The notes: generated by a model not told the origin, from the sequence alone. Numbered from the stretch's first letter, positions 29,101-36,921 are shown. The stretch: 64,000 nucleotides of DNA from Mytilisepta virgata (GCA_028015205.1 JAPWFG010000018.1:1054001-1118000); one strand, 5' to 3'. Program-made: numbers and translations.

Positions 29101-32100
29101 TAAAAACAGTAAAGAACTTACCCCAGTCAGATTTTGTAAGCCTTCTATGTCTTTCGTTATCTGTTTGTTATTAGCTTGTTGTTGCTGTACGTTAGAATTA
29201 TCCACAACAGCTTGAGCGTTCGGCTAAAATGTATCAACAATTGTATTAATACATGTAGTTCAATGCTTAAACAACAGTGTTGCAACAGTGTCAAATAAAT
29301 ATTATTACTAAGAAATAAAATTTTTCATTTTTCCCCCCCGAGACAAACTGTTTACCAAAATATTTATCATATTATTTGCTAAACTTGGTTGTGTTTTCAC
29401 ACTATGATAAAAATTTCTGAGACATGTTTTTTTTTCATTTTCTGATTCAATTTAGACCAAGATCAAAATACTTTATCGCTTCAGCATAATATATTGCTAC
29501 AGCAAATTTTTACAAAATAGAATTGTAAGCAATTTTTAATAATCAATAATTACAATTACAATGCAGACGTCAAGCTGTAATAAATACAAGATAATGAGAA
29601 AGACTTTATTTGATTGTAATTATTTCAATATCAACGACCTCTGTTTCCAGCTTTCCCGTAAGAAGAATACTTATCTATATACCAGAGAATTACTTTGTGT
29701 TTGCATCAGTGAGTAAAATTTGTTGACACATGGCCATGAACAATAATAATTGCTTAAACGTTTAAGTCTAATATGTCGACAGGCTGTACATACCATTTAA
29801 CAAGACCAAAACTGGGTCCGGACCTGCATCGCAGCATGCAATTCAGATCCAAAAATGGCTTACATGGTACAACTCAACATTATCAAGCTGGAGACAAAAT
29901 ATAAAATCATTCCCTTTTGTAGAAGCCAAGAAAACTTTAACTAAAGTTTCCTACCCAAGGTCTTTCGGACGGACGGATGGACAGACAGACGGAGTCAAGT
30001 GGTTACTAGACCTGCTTTCGCCATTGGCAACGCATGTGAAAATGGTATTCATTTGAATGCATTGCATAGTACAGCATTTACAAGTTAATCGACCTGCTTT
30101 GATATTAAGTTTCAGTACTCAAAATTTAACACGACAAAATTTAACATTCTGAGAAAAATATTTTTCCAACTTAAACTTGCTTTTAATATGCTTAATATAA
30201 AACTAACTTTTCTGATTTGAAATTTATAATTTATAATTTTCCAGATCTCTTATATGAAAAGTAGTTTTATTCATGTTTCAACTCTTATAAGCTTACATTT
30301 TCTGCCTGGTTAATAAGTGCTTCTTCCATGCGTATACAGCTTTTGACAGTTTTCACTAAGCCTAATGGCGCATTTTCATACTTCTCCTGAAAAAAAAAGA
30401 GATGAATAATTTGGCTTAAGTACAGTCAATTCTGTCTCTAATGGGCACCCAAGGAACCAGAAAAAGTGCCCTTTATGAGCAGGTGCCCTTTATAGAGAGG
30501 TTAATTTTACATGCTTTGTTCATGTATGGGACTTTTTCACTGTGCCCTTTATAGGCAGTGATTTTAAAGTAGGTTTGACCGCACTGTGTTTGCAGAATGT
30601 GTTGACTGATTGATTGACTGATAAAGGTTTAATGTAAAGTGAAAGTAATGCATATTCATAATGATGATAGGCTATATGAATATGAACTCTCCTATATGTG
30701 CAGGTGTACATATACTGATCTGGATTTTAACATTACAGCTCACAAGGCAACAGTCCTCAGGAAAATATGGCACTCTACCCAGACAAGCTCTGAGTCAACC
30801 AGTCTTTGCTCTTGCTCCTAAATGACATGTTCATGTATTTTGCAGAGGAGCAGAGAAAACCAATTTTAAAATCTTTGGTTTGACCCGACTAGGGACGGAA
30901 CACAATATATAATGAGAAGGTCATGAAAATTGAGTTCAGGCTAGGTGCATAAACTACCAAATTTTATGTTAATGTGAACTACAGGACAGCAAAATAAGAA
31001 TAATGCCTTATACAGTCAAACCTGTTTTAACAGTCACTATTGGGACAAAGGTAAAGTTGATGCATAAGACAGATGACCGTTTAATCAAGTTTTACACTGA
31101 GCAGCAAATCCAGTTTTGGTTTTCAGTCCGGAACAGTCAAGATTTTATCGTTGTCAAACATAAATAAAATGCTCCGCTGGGCGCAGCTAGATACGACCGC
31201 AGATGTCGAACCCTGAATAGTTGGGGCAATTATGAACACAACATTCAAGCTTGATACAATACTGAATTTGGATTGTGAATAAATATTTGACACAGCATAG
31301 GTTTCTGACACAGAATGAATGTTGTCTAAGAACTTAAAATTTTTTAATTTACCTATTCAAACCATATCAGTATTATTTGTTTTTATATATAAATCAGAAA
31401 TAACCAATTTAAAATTTAAAATTGGGCACACATATCAATTTCTTGCTATTGCGCAATACTGTGCAATTGAAAATTTCTTCAAATATTTGACACATAATAG
31501 GTTTCTGACACAGAATAACTGAAATCAAAGAACTTAGAATTGGTCATATGAGTTGAATTTATATTCAATTTTTTGCTTCTTGTGCAATACAATATGCTGT
31601 GGAGAATTGCCCCCCCCCCAAAAAAAAATAATAATTTACCCCTTTTTTTTAGCTTTTGTGCAATACACTATGAAGTTGCACATTGACCCCCCCCCTCCCA
31701 AAAAAAAACAAAAAACAATAAAATTTAATGTAACCCCCCCTTTTTTTGCTAAAAAAATTTGAAATTTTCTTTTTAATTTATGAAATATGAAATGAGAAAA
31801 AAATTACCCTCTCCCCAATTTCTCATTTACCCCCCCCCCCCCTCTAAATTTTGTTTTCAACCCCCCCCCATTTCTTTATACTTTGCAACCATAACAGCCC
31901 ATTTAAATACACCATAACATATTAAAATAGAAAATGACATCATAGTCATGGAATTTGTTAATAATAAGGTTTTGATAGCAGAGCACACATATCAATTTCT
32001 TGCTATTGCACAATACTGTGCAATTGAAAATTTCTTCAAATATTTGACACATAATAGGTTTCTGACACAGAATAACTGAAATAAAGAACTTAGAATTGGT

Positions 32101-35100
32101 CATATGATTTGAATTTATATTCAATTTTTTGCTTCTTGTGCAATACAATATGCTGTGGAGAATTTCCCCCCCCCCCCCCAAAAAAAAAAAAAATTTACCC
32201 CTTTTTTAGCTTTAATTTTGGACCCCGATTTGGACCAACTTGAAAACTGGGCCCATAATAAAAAAAACTAAGTACATGTTTAGATTCAGCATATCAAAGA
32301 ACCCCAAGAATTCAATTTTTGTTAAAATCAAACTAAGTTTAATTTTGGACACTTTGGACCTTAATGTAGACCAATTTGAAAACGGGACCAAAAATTAAGA
32401 ATCTAAATGCACGGTTAGATTCGGCATATCAAAGAACCCCAATAAGTCAATTTTCGATGAAATCAAACAAAGTTTAATTTTGGACCCCGATTTGGACCAA
32501 CTTGAAAACTGGGCCCATAATAAAAAAACTAAGTACATGTTTAGATTCAGCATATCAAAGAACCCCAAGAATTCAATTTTTGTTAAAATCAAACTAAGTT
32601 TAATTTTGGACCCTTTGGACCTTAATGTAGACCAATTTGAAAACGGGACCAAAAATTAAGAATCTAAATGCACAGTTAGATTCGGCATATCAAAGAACCC
32701 CAATACTTCAATTTTCGATGAAATCAAACAAAGTTTAATTTTGGACCCCGATTTGGACCAACTTGAAAACTGGGCCCATAATAAAAAAACTAAGTACATG
32801 TTTAGATTCAGCATATCAAAGAACCCCAAGAATTCAATTTTTGTTAAAATCAAACTAAGTTTAATTTTGGACCCTTTGGACCTTAATGTAGACCAATTTG
32901 AAAACGGGACCAAAAATTAAGAATCTAAAGGCACGGTTAGATTCGGCATATCAAAGAACCCCAATAGTTCAATTTTCGATGAAATCAAACAAAGTTTAAT
33001 TTTGGACCCTTTTGGCCCCTAATTCCTAAACTGTTGGGACCAAAACTCCAAAAATCAATCCCAACCTTCCTTTTGTGGTCATAAACCTTGTGTTTAAATT
33101 TCATAGATTTCTATTTACTTATACTAAAGTTATTGTGCAAAAACCAAGAAAAATGCTTATTTGGGCCCTTTTTTAGCCCCTACTTCCTAAACTGTTGGGA
33201 CCAAAACTCCCAAAAACAATCCCAACCTTCCTTTTGTGGTCATAAACCTTGTGTTAAAATTTCATAGATTTCTATTTACTTATACTAGAGTTATTGTGCG
33301 AAAACCAAGAAAAATGCTTATTGGGCCTTTTTTTGGCCCCTGATTCTTAAACTGTTGGGACCAAAACTCCCAAAATCAATCCCAACCTTCCTTTTGTGGT
33401 CATAAACCTTGTGTTTAAATTTCATAGATTTCTATTAACTTATACTAAAGTTATAGTGCGAAAACCAAATGTCTTCGGACGACGACGCAGACGACGACGA
33501 CAACGACAACGACGACGACGACGACGACGACGCCAACGTCATACCAATATACGACCGCAAAAATTTTGCGGTCGTATAAAAACATGGCTGGTCTACCGAG
33601 GTGAAATGATGTTTTTTCCACAATTGACCATATATGAACGATGCGATTGATATTTTGAATGATACTCAAGCTCTACAATTAATCAAAGATGACTTGAAAG
33701 TCAATTAACCATGTTTCTAACATATCTAGAAAGAAAAATGACCGTTTCAGGTAAATGTTCAAGTTAGGATATTATTTTTGTGACCGCTGGCCGCGCATGT
33801 TCAAGTTAACTTCACAGTAAAACTCTTTGGGCGGACTCCAGGACAACCACTGAAGTCAGTGGTTGTTTAATTAAGGTGACTTTTGGGGCAGGTTTGACTG
33901 CAGTATTAAAATGCTTCACAGGTAAGTGAACACAGATTAATAACGATAGTGTATATTTCAAAAAGTATATTCTAACATTCCCACTCGTGTAAAGTTTTGC
34001 ATATTGTTTTACTTTTCCATAAAATTAACTAACCTTCAATTGTTCTATGACATTTTGAAATCGAAGTTTCAACAAGAAATAATCCCCTGTTGATGGCAGC
34101 TCGTCACTTTTCTGTTGAATGAGCTGTATTAAATTCAGCAGTAACTGTATAGCATACTGGGCATGCTGAGGATTGTTCTCATCAACCTGGCTCCTGTAAC
34201 GGAAATAATCTAATCTTAATATTTGAGACAGTGACCTGATGACATTGCTAAGGTGTGTGATAGCATTTTCTCATTTTCTACCCAAAGAAACAGTTAAAAA
34301 ATTATCAATCACACCTATTTTGGGAAGACCTGGTAATCTAACACCCTTGGGCTCAAATATTTTTATATCTCAACTTTGGCACAGCCTCAGTTGAGACAAG
34401 AAATATCCGAGCCCTCATGTGTGAGAGAGTCCTACGTTGTATCTCACAATCATAGGGGTAAAAGATACTATTTATCTTAACCTATCAATTCTGAGTTAGC
34501 AATCAATTTGATTGTTATAGACTGATGTATTCTTGTTTCAAATTTATGGACTTGGTTATTTTGTTGTAGCTGTTTGGGGCAAGCCACATGATGTGGGGTT
34601 CAAACTCACTGAAGACTGTGTAGTGACCACTAAATGCCTATTTTTGGTCTTTTCATTTCAGAGGTAGGATGTTGCTGTCTTGACATTTTTCTTAATATCC
34701 ATTCTTTCTCATACTAATATGCATGATTATTTCTACTTTCACTTTTCATTTTCAGGAAATCTACAACATCATCAAACTGTATTTATAGTCCTGTGATTTA
34801 CAATGTAGTAAAATGTGTTTCTGAAAGTCATATTGGTAAAAATTTCTTGTAGGTCCATTTTTTTTTCCATAAGAAATCATACTTATAAATGGAAATACAA
34901 ATTAAAAAAATTCCAGTATTGACTGCATAAAGCCAATTTTCACTGGTGGAAGTTGTGACTTCTGGTGGCATTCATTTTTCGATGAATGATGTTAATGTAG
35001 GAAAATAGTGCTGCAATAAAGGCTAATCCTTATTTGCAGATATTGGAATTGTCTCCCGTATGTATTATTTATCTTGAACATGACAGAAGGTGTCTTGTAT

Positions 35101-35726
35101 TTAACAGAAAGGGCAACAATTAGTTTTATTTTTTTCTAAAAATATTGAATTGGGTAAGGCCTTCATCAGACATAAAAAAAATGTCTGGAAATATATCCAA
35201 AAACAAATCATTAGTGTGTGTGGAGGATATTGTTAGGAAGAAAAAATGTTTTCCAGAAAAGGGATAATTTGTCCATTGATATCTATGGAAGAGCAGATAA
35301 CTCTGTAAATGGGAGACAACTTACGAGTAGCAAAAATCAGGAATAAAATATTTTCTAACATTCCTGAAGGTTCTTAAAATTATAGGTAATAAAGGTTGTT
35401 TTTCAGAATTCATCGGTGTGTAAACTACCAGTAGTCCAACTCATTAAAAAACTTTACATGCAGTCAAAGGACTTTACTCAGTTTTAGAGCGAGTTTGTCA
35501 CACTGATAAATTCCTTCATAAAAACTTTTAATTAATTTTCTACTCCAATATTCGACTACACAATGCCATCATTAATAAATTTTATAAACTTATCTTACCA
35601 TGGTTGTTCTTCTATCCACTCGGCAAAATAATGGCGAACTTCAATTGGAAATGCTGAGGCATAGATATTTTCTATCTCCCGAAAGTAGTCAGGCGGTAGT
35701 TGTTGGGTCTTTGCCCAAAGGGACAT
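2628..35726 (-). CDS. STAT: STAT5-like signal transducer and activator of transcription, 5' part (13 coding exons, 3' end outside window)
   Basis: Latent cytoplasmic transcription factor of the JAK-STAT pathway; family members are tyrosine-phosphorylated, dimerise through SH2 and bind DNA in the nucleus. Coding exons (minus strand): 35726-35599, 34193-34034, 30386-30297, 29223-29122, 27734-27653, 26138-25915, 23466-23147, 20833-20699, 18823-18688, 17133-17092, 12440-12360, 11417-11325, 2763-2628. All have GT-AG borders and one continuous frame, 576 codons plus one base. Residues 1-126 form the STAT N-terminal domain ([16 protein letters not shown]), about 127-350 the coiled coil with Q-rich runs, about 365-545 the DNA-binding domain ([39 protein letters not shown]), then the linker start. 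The QPPQVLKK and KLNIHMNPP segments resemble STAT5 more than STAT1-4. The start Met matches the usual STAT start. The coiled coil is roughly 35 residues longer than I recall for vertebrate STAT5. SH2 and tail lie beyond position 1. Introns are full of transposons. Confidence 0.95.
2764..3287. other. STAT intron, nothing recognised
   Basis: AT-rich intronic sequence between exon 13 and the MITE at 3288. Confidence 0.6.
3288..3666. mobile_element. Long-terminal-inverted-repeat MITE, copy 1
   Basis: Starts AAGGTCACACCAATATAATT with GTTCTTTGGATTTT and ends in the reverse complement (AATCCAAAGAAC..AATTTGGTATGGCCT). Most of the element can fold on itself. A related copy is at 45060-45412. Confidence 0.7.
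3955..4690. repeat. 102-bp tandem repeat, about seven copies
   Basis: Monomer begins near ATGCATTTATCCACTAGCC, at 4033, 4135, 4237, 4339, 4441, 4543 and 4645. Because 102 is divisible by 3 and no frame-closing stop occurs in the monomer, long open frames appear on both strands (up to 236 codons on minus). I judge these as artefacts, not genes. Confidence 0.9.
4738..4945. repeat. Two-copy direct repeat, about 100 bp
   Basis: TTCATATCCATACAGATATG occurs at about 4764 and 4858, each followed by a similar run to CAACGGTAATGA. Imperfect tandem duplication. Confidence 0.6.
5768..6121. mobile_element. Inverted-repeat (foldback) MITE with about 94-bp arms
   Basis: Left arm 5768-5861 (CAATCTAATTAAAAACCGAT...) and right arm 6027-6121 are complementary with few mismatches; spacer about 165 bp. 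Nested in the 5694-7723 insertion. Confidence 0.8.
6645..7070. repeat. 213-bp tandem duplication
   Basis: AGAACGTAAACATT starts copies at 6645 and 6858; only a few base differences separate them. Inside the 2-kb insertion. Confidence 0.9.
7831..8628 (+). mobile_element. Mobile satellite with TATGCCCC/GGGGCA ends
   Basis: Left end TAATGCCCCTGC, about four diverged monomers of 120-160 bp from 8000 to 8545 (each with TTCATAAAATTTGGAT), then ATGGACAGAAGGACGGTCAAGG and a terminal TATGCCCC..GGGGCAA pair. Same layout as the pearl-like families with different termini. A hairpin MITE is nested at 7861-7967. Confidence 0.7.
7861..7967. repeat. Near-perfect hairpin, about 45-bp arms
   Basis: CACAGGCATTTGTTTTATAC at left and GTATAAAACAAATGCCTGTG at right, arms continuing inward through AGCCCCA..ACTAC and GTAGTGTATGGGGCT. 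Probably a tiny foldback MITE. Confidence 0.8.
8780..10500. repeat. Tandem duplication of about 0.9 kb
   Basis: Segments from about 8790 and 9680 share order and sequence: ACTTATGACACAAAACTAAA/ACTTATGACACGAAATTAAA, then CCTGTGTGAATGAACCCTGG, then GGCAGGCATGGGATGAATT (9270 and 10177). Offset 880-907 bp. Diverged, with indels. No coding potential. Confidence 0.8.
10948..11072. mobile_element. Short inverted-repeat MITE
   Basis: Left arm CACAAACATTTGTAGGACTACG and right arm containing CGTAGTCGTACAAATGTTTG, about 30 bp each, bracket some 60 bp. Confidence 0.55.
11325..11417 (-). CDS. STAT: STAT coding exon 12 (DNA-binding domain)
   Basis: 93 bp, acceptor TTTACAG, donor CCC/GTAATT. Codes [18 protein letters not shown] and [12 protein letters not shown], a highly conserved STAT stretch. 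Confidence 0.95.
11418..12079. other. STAT intron between exons 12 and 11
   Basis: AT-rich intron with no clear repeat before 12080. Confidence 0.6.
12080..12345. repeat. Degenerate two-copy repeat with microsatellite end
   Basis: Two copies of about 95 bp (GCAAAATTTCAGAA..GGTGTTGGAGTTTC) followed by GACGGACAGACAGCATG. Looks like the right end of another mobile satellite; boundaries unclear. Confidence 0.4.
12360..12440 (-). CDS. STAT: STAT coding exon 11 (DNA-binding domain)
   Basis: 81 bp, acceptor TTTGTAG, donor TGG/GTAAGT. Codes [20 protein letters not shown] and ELMFQVW, matching STAT5 'SVTEEKFTVLFES'. The intron before it (about 4.6 kb) carries the cluster of pearl-like elements. Confidence 0.94.
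12848..15087 (+). mobile_element. Pearl-like mobile satellite (family P) split by a family G element
   Basis: Left end CTAGATGTACTGTGAGCAC, one monomer, then a 1.1-kb insertion (13083-14206), then five more monomers of about 167 bp with tagaagtccaatta starting at 14212, 14380, 14548, 14714 and 14881, and the right end with (GGACAGAC)n and GCGGGGGGTATAA. Confidence 0.85.
13083..14206 (+). mobile_element. Mobile satellite of family G inserted in family P
   Basis: Left end AGAGGCTCCCAGGAGCCTGA (a small hairpin) then CGCTCACCTGG; two long internal repeats about 500 bp apart sharing GGGCAATAACTCCTACATGG; a (GAC)n run at 14103-14158; GACGCCAAGTGATGG; terminal CCAGGTGAGCTAA complementary to the left CTCACCTGG. 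Confidence 0.85.
15161..15753 (+). mobile_element. Pearl-like mobile satellite (family P), three monomers
   Basis: Complete copy from CTAGATGTACTGTGAGC to GCGGGGGGTATAA. Almost identical in its outer parts to the next copy; together with flanking unique DNA it is part of a 666-bp tandem duplication. Confidence 0.85.
15827..16613 (+). mobile_element. Pearl-like mobile satellite (family P), four monomers
   Basis: Complete copy with four monomers of about 170 bp, (ACAGACGG)n and the terminal hairpin. The flank before it (CAATTAATAAATACGGTTAT) equals that before the copy at 15161. Confidence 0.85.
16615..17091. other. STAT intron, low-complexity C and A tracts
   Basis: CCCCCCCCCC followed by about 19 A at 16661-16690; otherwise nothing recognised. 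Confidence 0.6.
17092..17133 (-). CDS. STAT: STAT coding exon 10 (short, DNA-binding loop)
   Basis: Only 42 bp: [14 protein letters not shown], the basic loop at the DNA contact, equivalent to SLKRIKRADRRG in STAT5. Acceptor ATTTCAG, donor GAG/GTAACA; phase 0 both sides. Confidence 0.93.
17311..17510. mobile_element. Inverted-repeat MITE of about 196 bp
   Basis: ACACACCCTGCATACAGTTC at left and GAACTGTATGCAGGGTGTGT at right, with further imperfect pairing inward. Confidence 0.7.
17511..17826. other. Repeat fragment before the SINE
   Basis: Contains AATGAGACACAACAGACACAACCCC and GGGGTTAAACCTGC, which look like pieces of dispersed mussel repeats, but I cannot set boundaries. Confidence 0.35.
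17827..18097 (+). mobile_element. tRNA-derived SINE (family 1), sense copy
   Basis: tRNA-like head with A-box-like TGGCCGACTGG and B-box-like GAGTTCGAATCTC, a conserved body (TACTCCGGCTTCCTCCACC) and an (AAAC)n tail. Flanked by a perfect 13-bp target-site duplication ACTATGAAACAAA (17814-17826 and 18095-18107). The body resembles the domain shared by SINEs of many invertebrates (I think the Nin domain). Lies in a STAT intron, antisense to the gene. Confidence 0.88.
18108..18687. other. STAT intron, nothing recognised
   Basis: AT-rich intron between the SINE and exon 9. Confidence 0.6.
18688..18823 (-). CDS. STAT: STAT coding exon 9 (DNA-binding domain)
   Basis: 136 bp, acceptor ACCAG, donor ATG/GTAATT. 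Codes [32 protein letters not shown] and LSIQFRNM, matching the 'EILN..VMEYH..SAHFRNM' region of STAT5. Confidence 0.94.
18824..19342. other. STAT intron, nothing recognised
   Basis: Intron upstream of exon 9 up to the mobile satellite at 19343. Confidence 0.6.
19343..20230 (+). mobile_element. Mobile satellite with GTCTCGCCTG/CAGGCGAGAC ends
   Basis: Left GTCTCGCCTGAGTA (19367), right CAGGCGAGACAAAAA (20221), perfect 10-bp inverted repeats. Four to five monomers of 121-146 bp, each starting AATTGAGGTCAAGGTC. Here no (GAC)n run precedes the end. Confidence 0.8.
20231..20698. other. STAT intron, nothing recognised
   Basis: Contains short open stretches only; no repeat boundaries. Confidence 0.55.
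20699..20833 (-). CDS. STAT: STAT coding exon 8 (DNA-binding domain start)
   Basis: 135 bp, acceptor TTGTAG, donor ATTAG/GTATTT. Codes [20 protein letters not shown] and [18 protein letters not shown], the beta-strands that open the STAT5-type DNA-binding domain. Confidence 0.95.
21131..21495 (-). mobile_element. tRNA-derived SINE (family 2), antisense copy
   Basis: Read on minus, it starts tRNA-like (GTTGCGGGTTTGATCCCCGG is the B-box side) and ends in ATTGTTTAACG..AATTAATCC. Same family as 30602-30905 and 47493-47845. Confidence 0.6.
21788..23136 (+). mobile_element. Mobile satellite of family G, seven to eight monomers of about 165 bp
   Basis: Left AGAGGCTCCCAGGAGCCTGT and GCTCACCTG, right GACGGACGCCAAGTGATGAC and GTCAGGTGAGCTAA. 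Monomers carry GCGGCCATCTTGGTTGA and GTGGTTTCAGACAAGAAG. It ends 11 bp from the donor of STAT exon 7 (23147). Confidence 0.85.
23147..23466 (-). CDS. STAT: STAT coding exon 7 (coiled coil to DNA-binding domain)
   Basis: 320 bp, the largest exon here. Acceptor TTTAG, donor ACAAG/GTGTGT. Includes [20 protein letters not shown], a strongly conserved STAT5/6 coiled-coil segment, and ends in LLSSLVTS across the junction. An inserted mobile satellite ends just 11 bases downstream of the donor. Confidence 0.95.
23667..24063. mobile_element. TTAA-flanked MITE, copy 2
   Basis: Same element as 1267-1666, roughly 95% alike by eye. TTAA at 23667-23670 and 24060-24063; inverted ends GGATGCTCGCTGGTC / GACCAGTGATCATCC. 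Confidence 0.75.
24064..24714. other. STAT intron, nothing recognised
   Basis: AT-rich intron between exons 7 and 6, between the TTAA MITE and the satellite at 24715. Confidence 0.6.
24715..25453 (+). mobile_element. Mobile satellite with ATATGCCCG/GGGCATAT ends
   Basis: Left GCGCATGATATGCCCGTCGT; three monomers about 158 bp apart, each with AGTATA(A/C)AGATC; then GTTTACGACGGACAGTCGGA and GATGGGCATATAAAAA. Same general layout as the other satellites. Confidence 0.7.
25915..26138 (-). CDS. STAT: STAT coding exon 6 (Q-rich coiled coil)
   Basis: 224 bp, acceptor TTTTAG, donor ATG/GTAAGA. Codes [15 protein letters not shown], then a run of QQQQ and a long charged coiled-coil helix ([20 protein letters not shown]). 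In vertebrate STAT5 this helix has far fewer glutamines. Confidence 0.92.
26515..26787 (-). mobile_element. tRNA-derived SINE (family 1), antisense copy
   Basis: Minus-strand copy of the 17827 SINE, with the same tRNA-like head (GGCCCTCGGTGGCCGAGTGG) and body. Target-site duplication CCATTGCTTTTATG at both ends (26502-26514 and 26787-26800). Lies in the STAT intron between exons 5 and 6, in the same orientation as the gene. Confidence 0.85.
26801..27652. other. STAT intron with A-rich tracts
   Basis: A-rich runs at 27018-27045 and 27398-27420; no gene or clear repeat family. Confidence 0.55.
27653..27734 (-). CDS. STAT: STAT coding exon 5 (coiled coil)
   Basis: 82 bp, acceptor CTTAG, donor ACAG/GTTTGT. 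Codes [20 protein letters not shown]; leaves one base that completes Ala with the next exon. The nearer GT after CACA would break the frame, so the later GT is chosen. Confidence 0.86.
27887..28080 (+). mobile_element. Diverged SINE of family 1
   Basis: GGCGTCGGTGGCTAAGTGGT, B-box-like GTGAGTTTGAATCC and a degraded body ending at CCACCAATAAAATCC. Older than the other copies; no clear duplication. Confidence 0.6.
28081..29121. other. STAT intron, nothing recognised
   Basis: Intron between exons 5 and 4 after the diverged SINE. Confidence 0.55.
29122..29223 (-). CDS. STAT: STAT coding exon 4 (Q-rich segment)
   Basis: 102 bp, phase 0 on both sides, acceptor TTTTAG, donor GGG/GTAAGT. Thirty-four codons with [10 protein letters not shown] and IEGLQNLTG. 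Low complexity; this is part of the extra length between N-domain and coiled coil. Assignment rests on splice sites, frame and position between clear STAT exons. Confidence 0.85.
29224..29789. other. STAT intron, nothing recognised
   Basis: AT-rich intron upstream of exon 4. Confidence 0.55.
29790..30025. repeat. Degenerate mobile-satellite right end
   Basis: CGGACGGACGGATGGACAGACAGACGG followed by AGTCAAGTGGTTACTAGACC. Microsatellite and following sequence look like the right end of a decayed element; no left end found. Confidence 0.35.
30297..30386 (-). CDS. STAT: STAT coding exon 3
   Basis: 90 bp, phase 0 on both sides, acceptor TTTTTCAG, donor AAT/GTAAGC. Thirty codons ([19 protein letters not shown] followed by [11 protein letters not shown]) match the end of the STAT N-domain and the start of the coiled coil. 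Confidence 0.92.
30421..30560. mobile_element. Small inverted-repeat element
   Basis: TACAGTCAATTCTGTCTC at left, AGTAGGTTTGACCGCACTG at right (imperfect complement), with internal repeats of GTGCCCTTTAT. Related ends bound 31014-33905. Confidence 0.45.
30602..30905 (-). mobile_element. SINE of family 2, diverged
   Basis: ACTGATAAAGGTTTAATGT..TTGACCCGACTAGGGACGGA matches the order of blocks in 21131-21495 and 47493-47845, with lower identity. Confidence 0.5.
31014..33905. mobile_element. Inverted-repeat element interrupted by a mobile satellite
   Basis: ACAGTCAAACCTGTTTTAAC at 31015 and GGCAGGTTTGACTGCAGT at about 33890 are complementary ends. The piece 31185-33578 between them is a separate satellite element, so the host would be about 0.5 kb when intact. 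Confidence 0.5.
31185..33578 (+). mobile_element. Composite mobile satellite with ATACGACCGC ends
   Basis: Left ATACGACCGCAGATG (31191). Right end: GACGACGACG run (33478-33535), then a hairpin 33549-33577 with 14-bp arms (ATACGACCGCAAAA). Inside: a duplicated block (31420-31620 and 31980-32180) with C-A homopolymers, about three copies of a 261-bp repeat (32215-33000) and three of a 148-bp repeat (33000-33465). Open frames over it are repeat artefacts. Confidence 0.8.
34034..34193 (-). CDS. STAT: STAT coding exon 2 (N-terminal domain)
   Basis: Acceptor TTACAG, donor AAG/GTTAGT. Completes the Trp codon split by the previous intron and codes for residues about 43-96, including [14 protein letters not shown] and [18 protein letters not shown], a helical stretch typical of the STAT N-domain. 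Confidence 0.93.
34194..35598. other. STAT first visible coding intron
   Basis: 1.4 kb between the start exon and coding exon 2. No repeat family recognised; one of the cleaner parts of the window. Confidence 0.6.
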
Positions 35727-35735
35727 ACCGTCACC
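35599..35735 (-). CDS. STAT: STAT exon with start codon (N-terminal domain)
   Basis: Acceptor TTCAG precedes 35735; nine bases (GGTGACGGT) come before ATG at 35726. Codes 42 codons plus 2 bases, ending CCATG before GTAAGA. Contains [14 protein letters not shown] and [15 protein letters not shown], the signature of the STAT N-domain. The exon starts with a splice acceptor, so the promoter and at least one 5' exon lie upstream. The nine bases are open in the coding frame (Gly-Asp-Gly). Confidence 0.95.
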
Positions 35736-36921
35736 CTGAAAAATACAAACAGGTTATATTATCAAATTAACAATGAGAAACAAAAAATATTTCTAGATAC
35801 CATTAAAATTCATTCATTAACAAGGAAAAAAAACAGCAAGTTCTTTGGCATTTTGTCACATGATTACAGCATTGCATACACACTTATCCTCTTCTTTTCC
35901 TCAGATCATTGGTATTCTCATCAAATTTCAAAATTTATTCATGTGATCTGTGGATTTTTTCTGACGGATTGTATGACAGACCTAAGAATCCAATTTCACC
36001 TACTGCAAACAAAAGACAAGTGACAGAAGCTCACGCGGAATCCGTAAAACGGTGGACTGCCAACAATTTAACTTTAAGACTGAAAATCGGTAACTTTAGA
36101 TTATAGAACTATAGTGTCTGAAATTAAAATAACTACTTTAAGGTTAATAATCTATTAAGCTAATTTCCCAAGATTCCAATATTAAAAAACATTTAAAAAA
36201 ATCAGTACAGCAATATACAAGCATTTGGGAAATTACACCAATCAATTAATTTGTAGATTAATTTATTTTGTAATTATTGAAATAAATAATATATCCCATG
36301 TGAATTAATCAATTCTCAGAAATATTAACTTGGGAAATTAAAATGGACATATGATTTGTTTACAATAAAGTCAATATATGATACAAGCTGATTAAAACAC
36401 CAAACTCTGTGATTGACGGCAAAATATAAAATTTCCCTTATGAATGTTTGGAGTCTCTCCCCGCCAACCTGCAGTCAATGCATCAGCAAACTGTAACCAG
36501 ATTTTTTCTCTTAGAAAAGAAAAATCTTTGGTGGAAGAATTCTTGACAAGAAGCCTTGCATTTACTTTACAATTCTTATTATTCCTATGGAACAATGCTT
36601 TTAGTTACAATTAATAAAGGAGCTGTCAAATTGAGGGCAAACAAGGTTTTTCTATATTACTGTTTGGTGCTGCCCTTTGCTCGAATGTCTGCCAAGCTAC
36701 CCAACTGCCACACTTTGCAAAACTAATAATTGTATTTTTTCCTTTGGAAAATTCTGTTGTGAATTTGTTTTCTGAAAATGGATATTCATACCATCACAAG
36801 TAAAAAGAAACTTTGACCACAATTTTTGAAGGGATTAAAATGAAAATTAATTTCGAGTGACCTACTCTGTGTATTTTTAACACTGCAAGTGATGTTTCAT
36901 GAATATCAAAATGTTTCTTAA
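35736..36921. other. Sequence just upstream of the STAT start exon
   Basis: Intronic if the start exon is spliced from upstream. A 67-codon minus frame at 36392-36595 has no support as an exon. Nothing else seen. Confidence 0.5.

Noticed and set aside
33396..33669. Arg-rich, Ser-rich and Val-rich frames
   Set aside because: All come from the GAC run before the terminal hairpin.
36392..36595. A 67-codon minus frame just upstream of the STAT start exon as an extra exon
   Set aside because: No convincing acceptor or donor at useful phase and no recognisable sequence.
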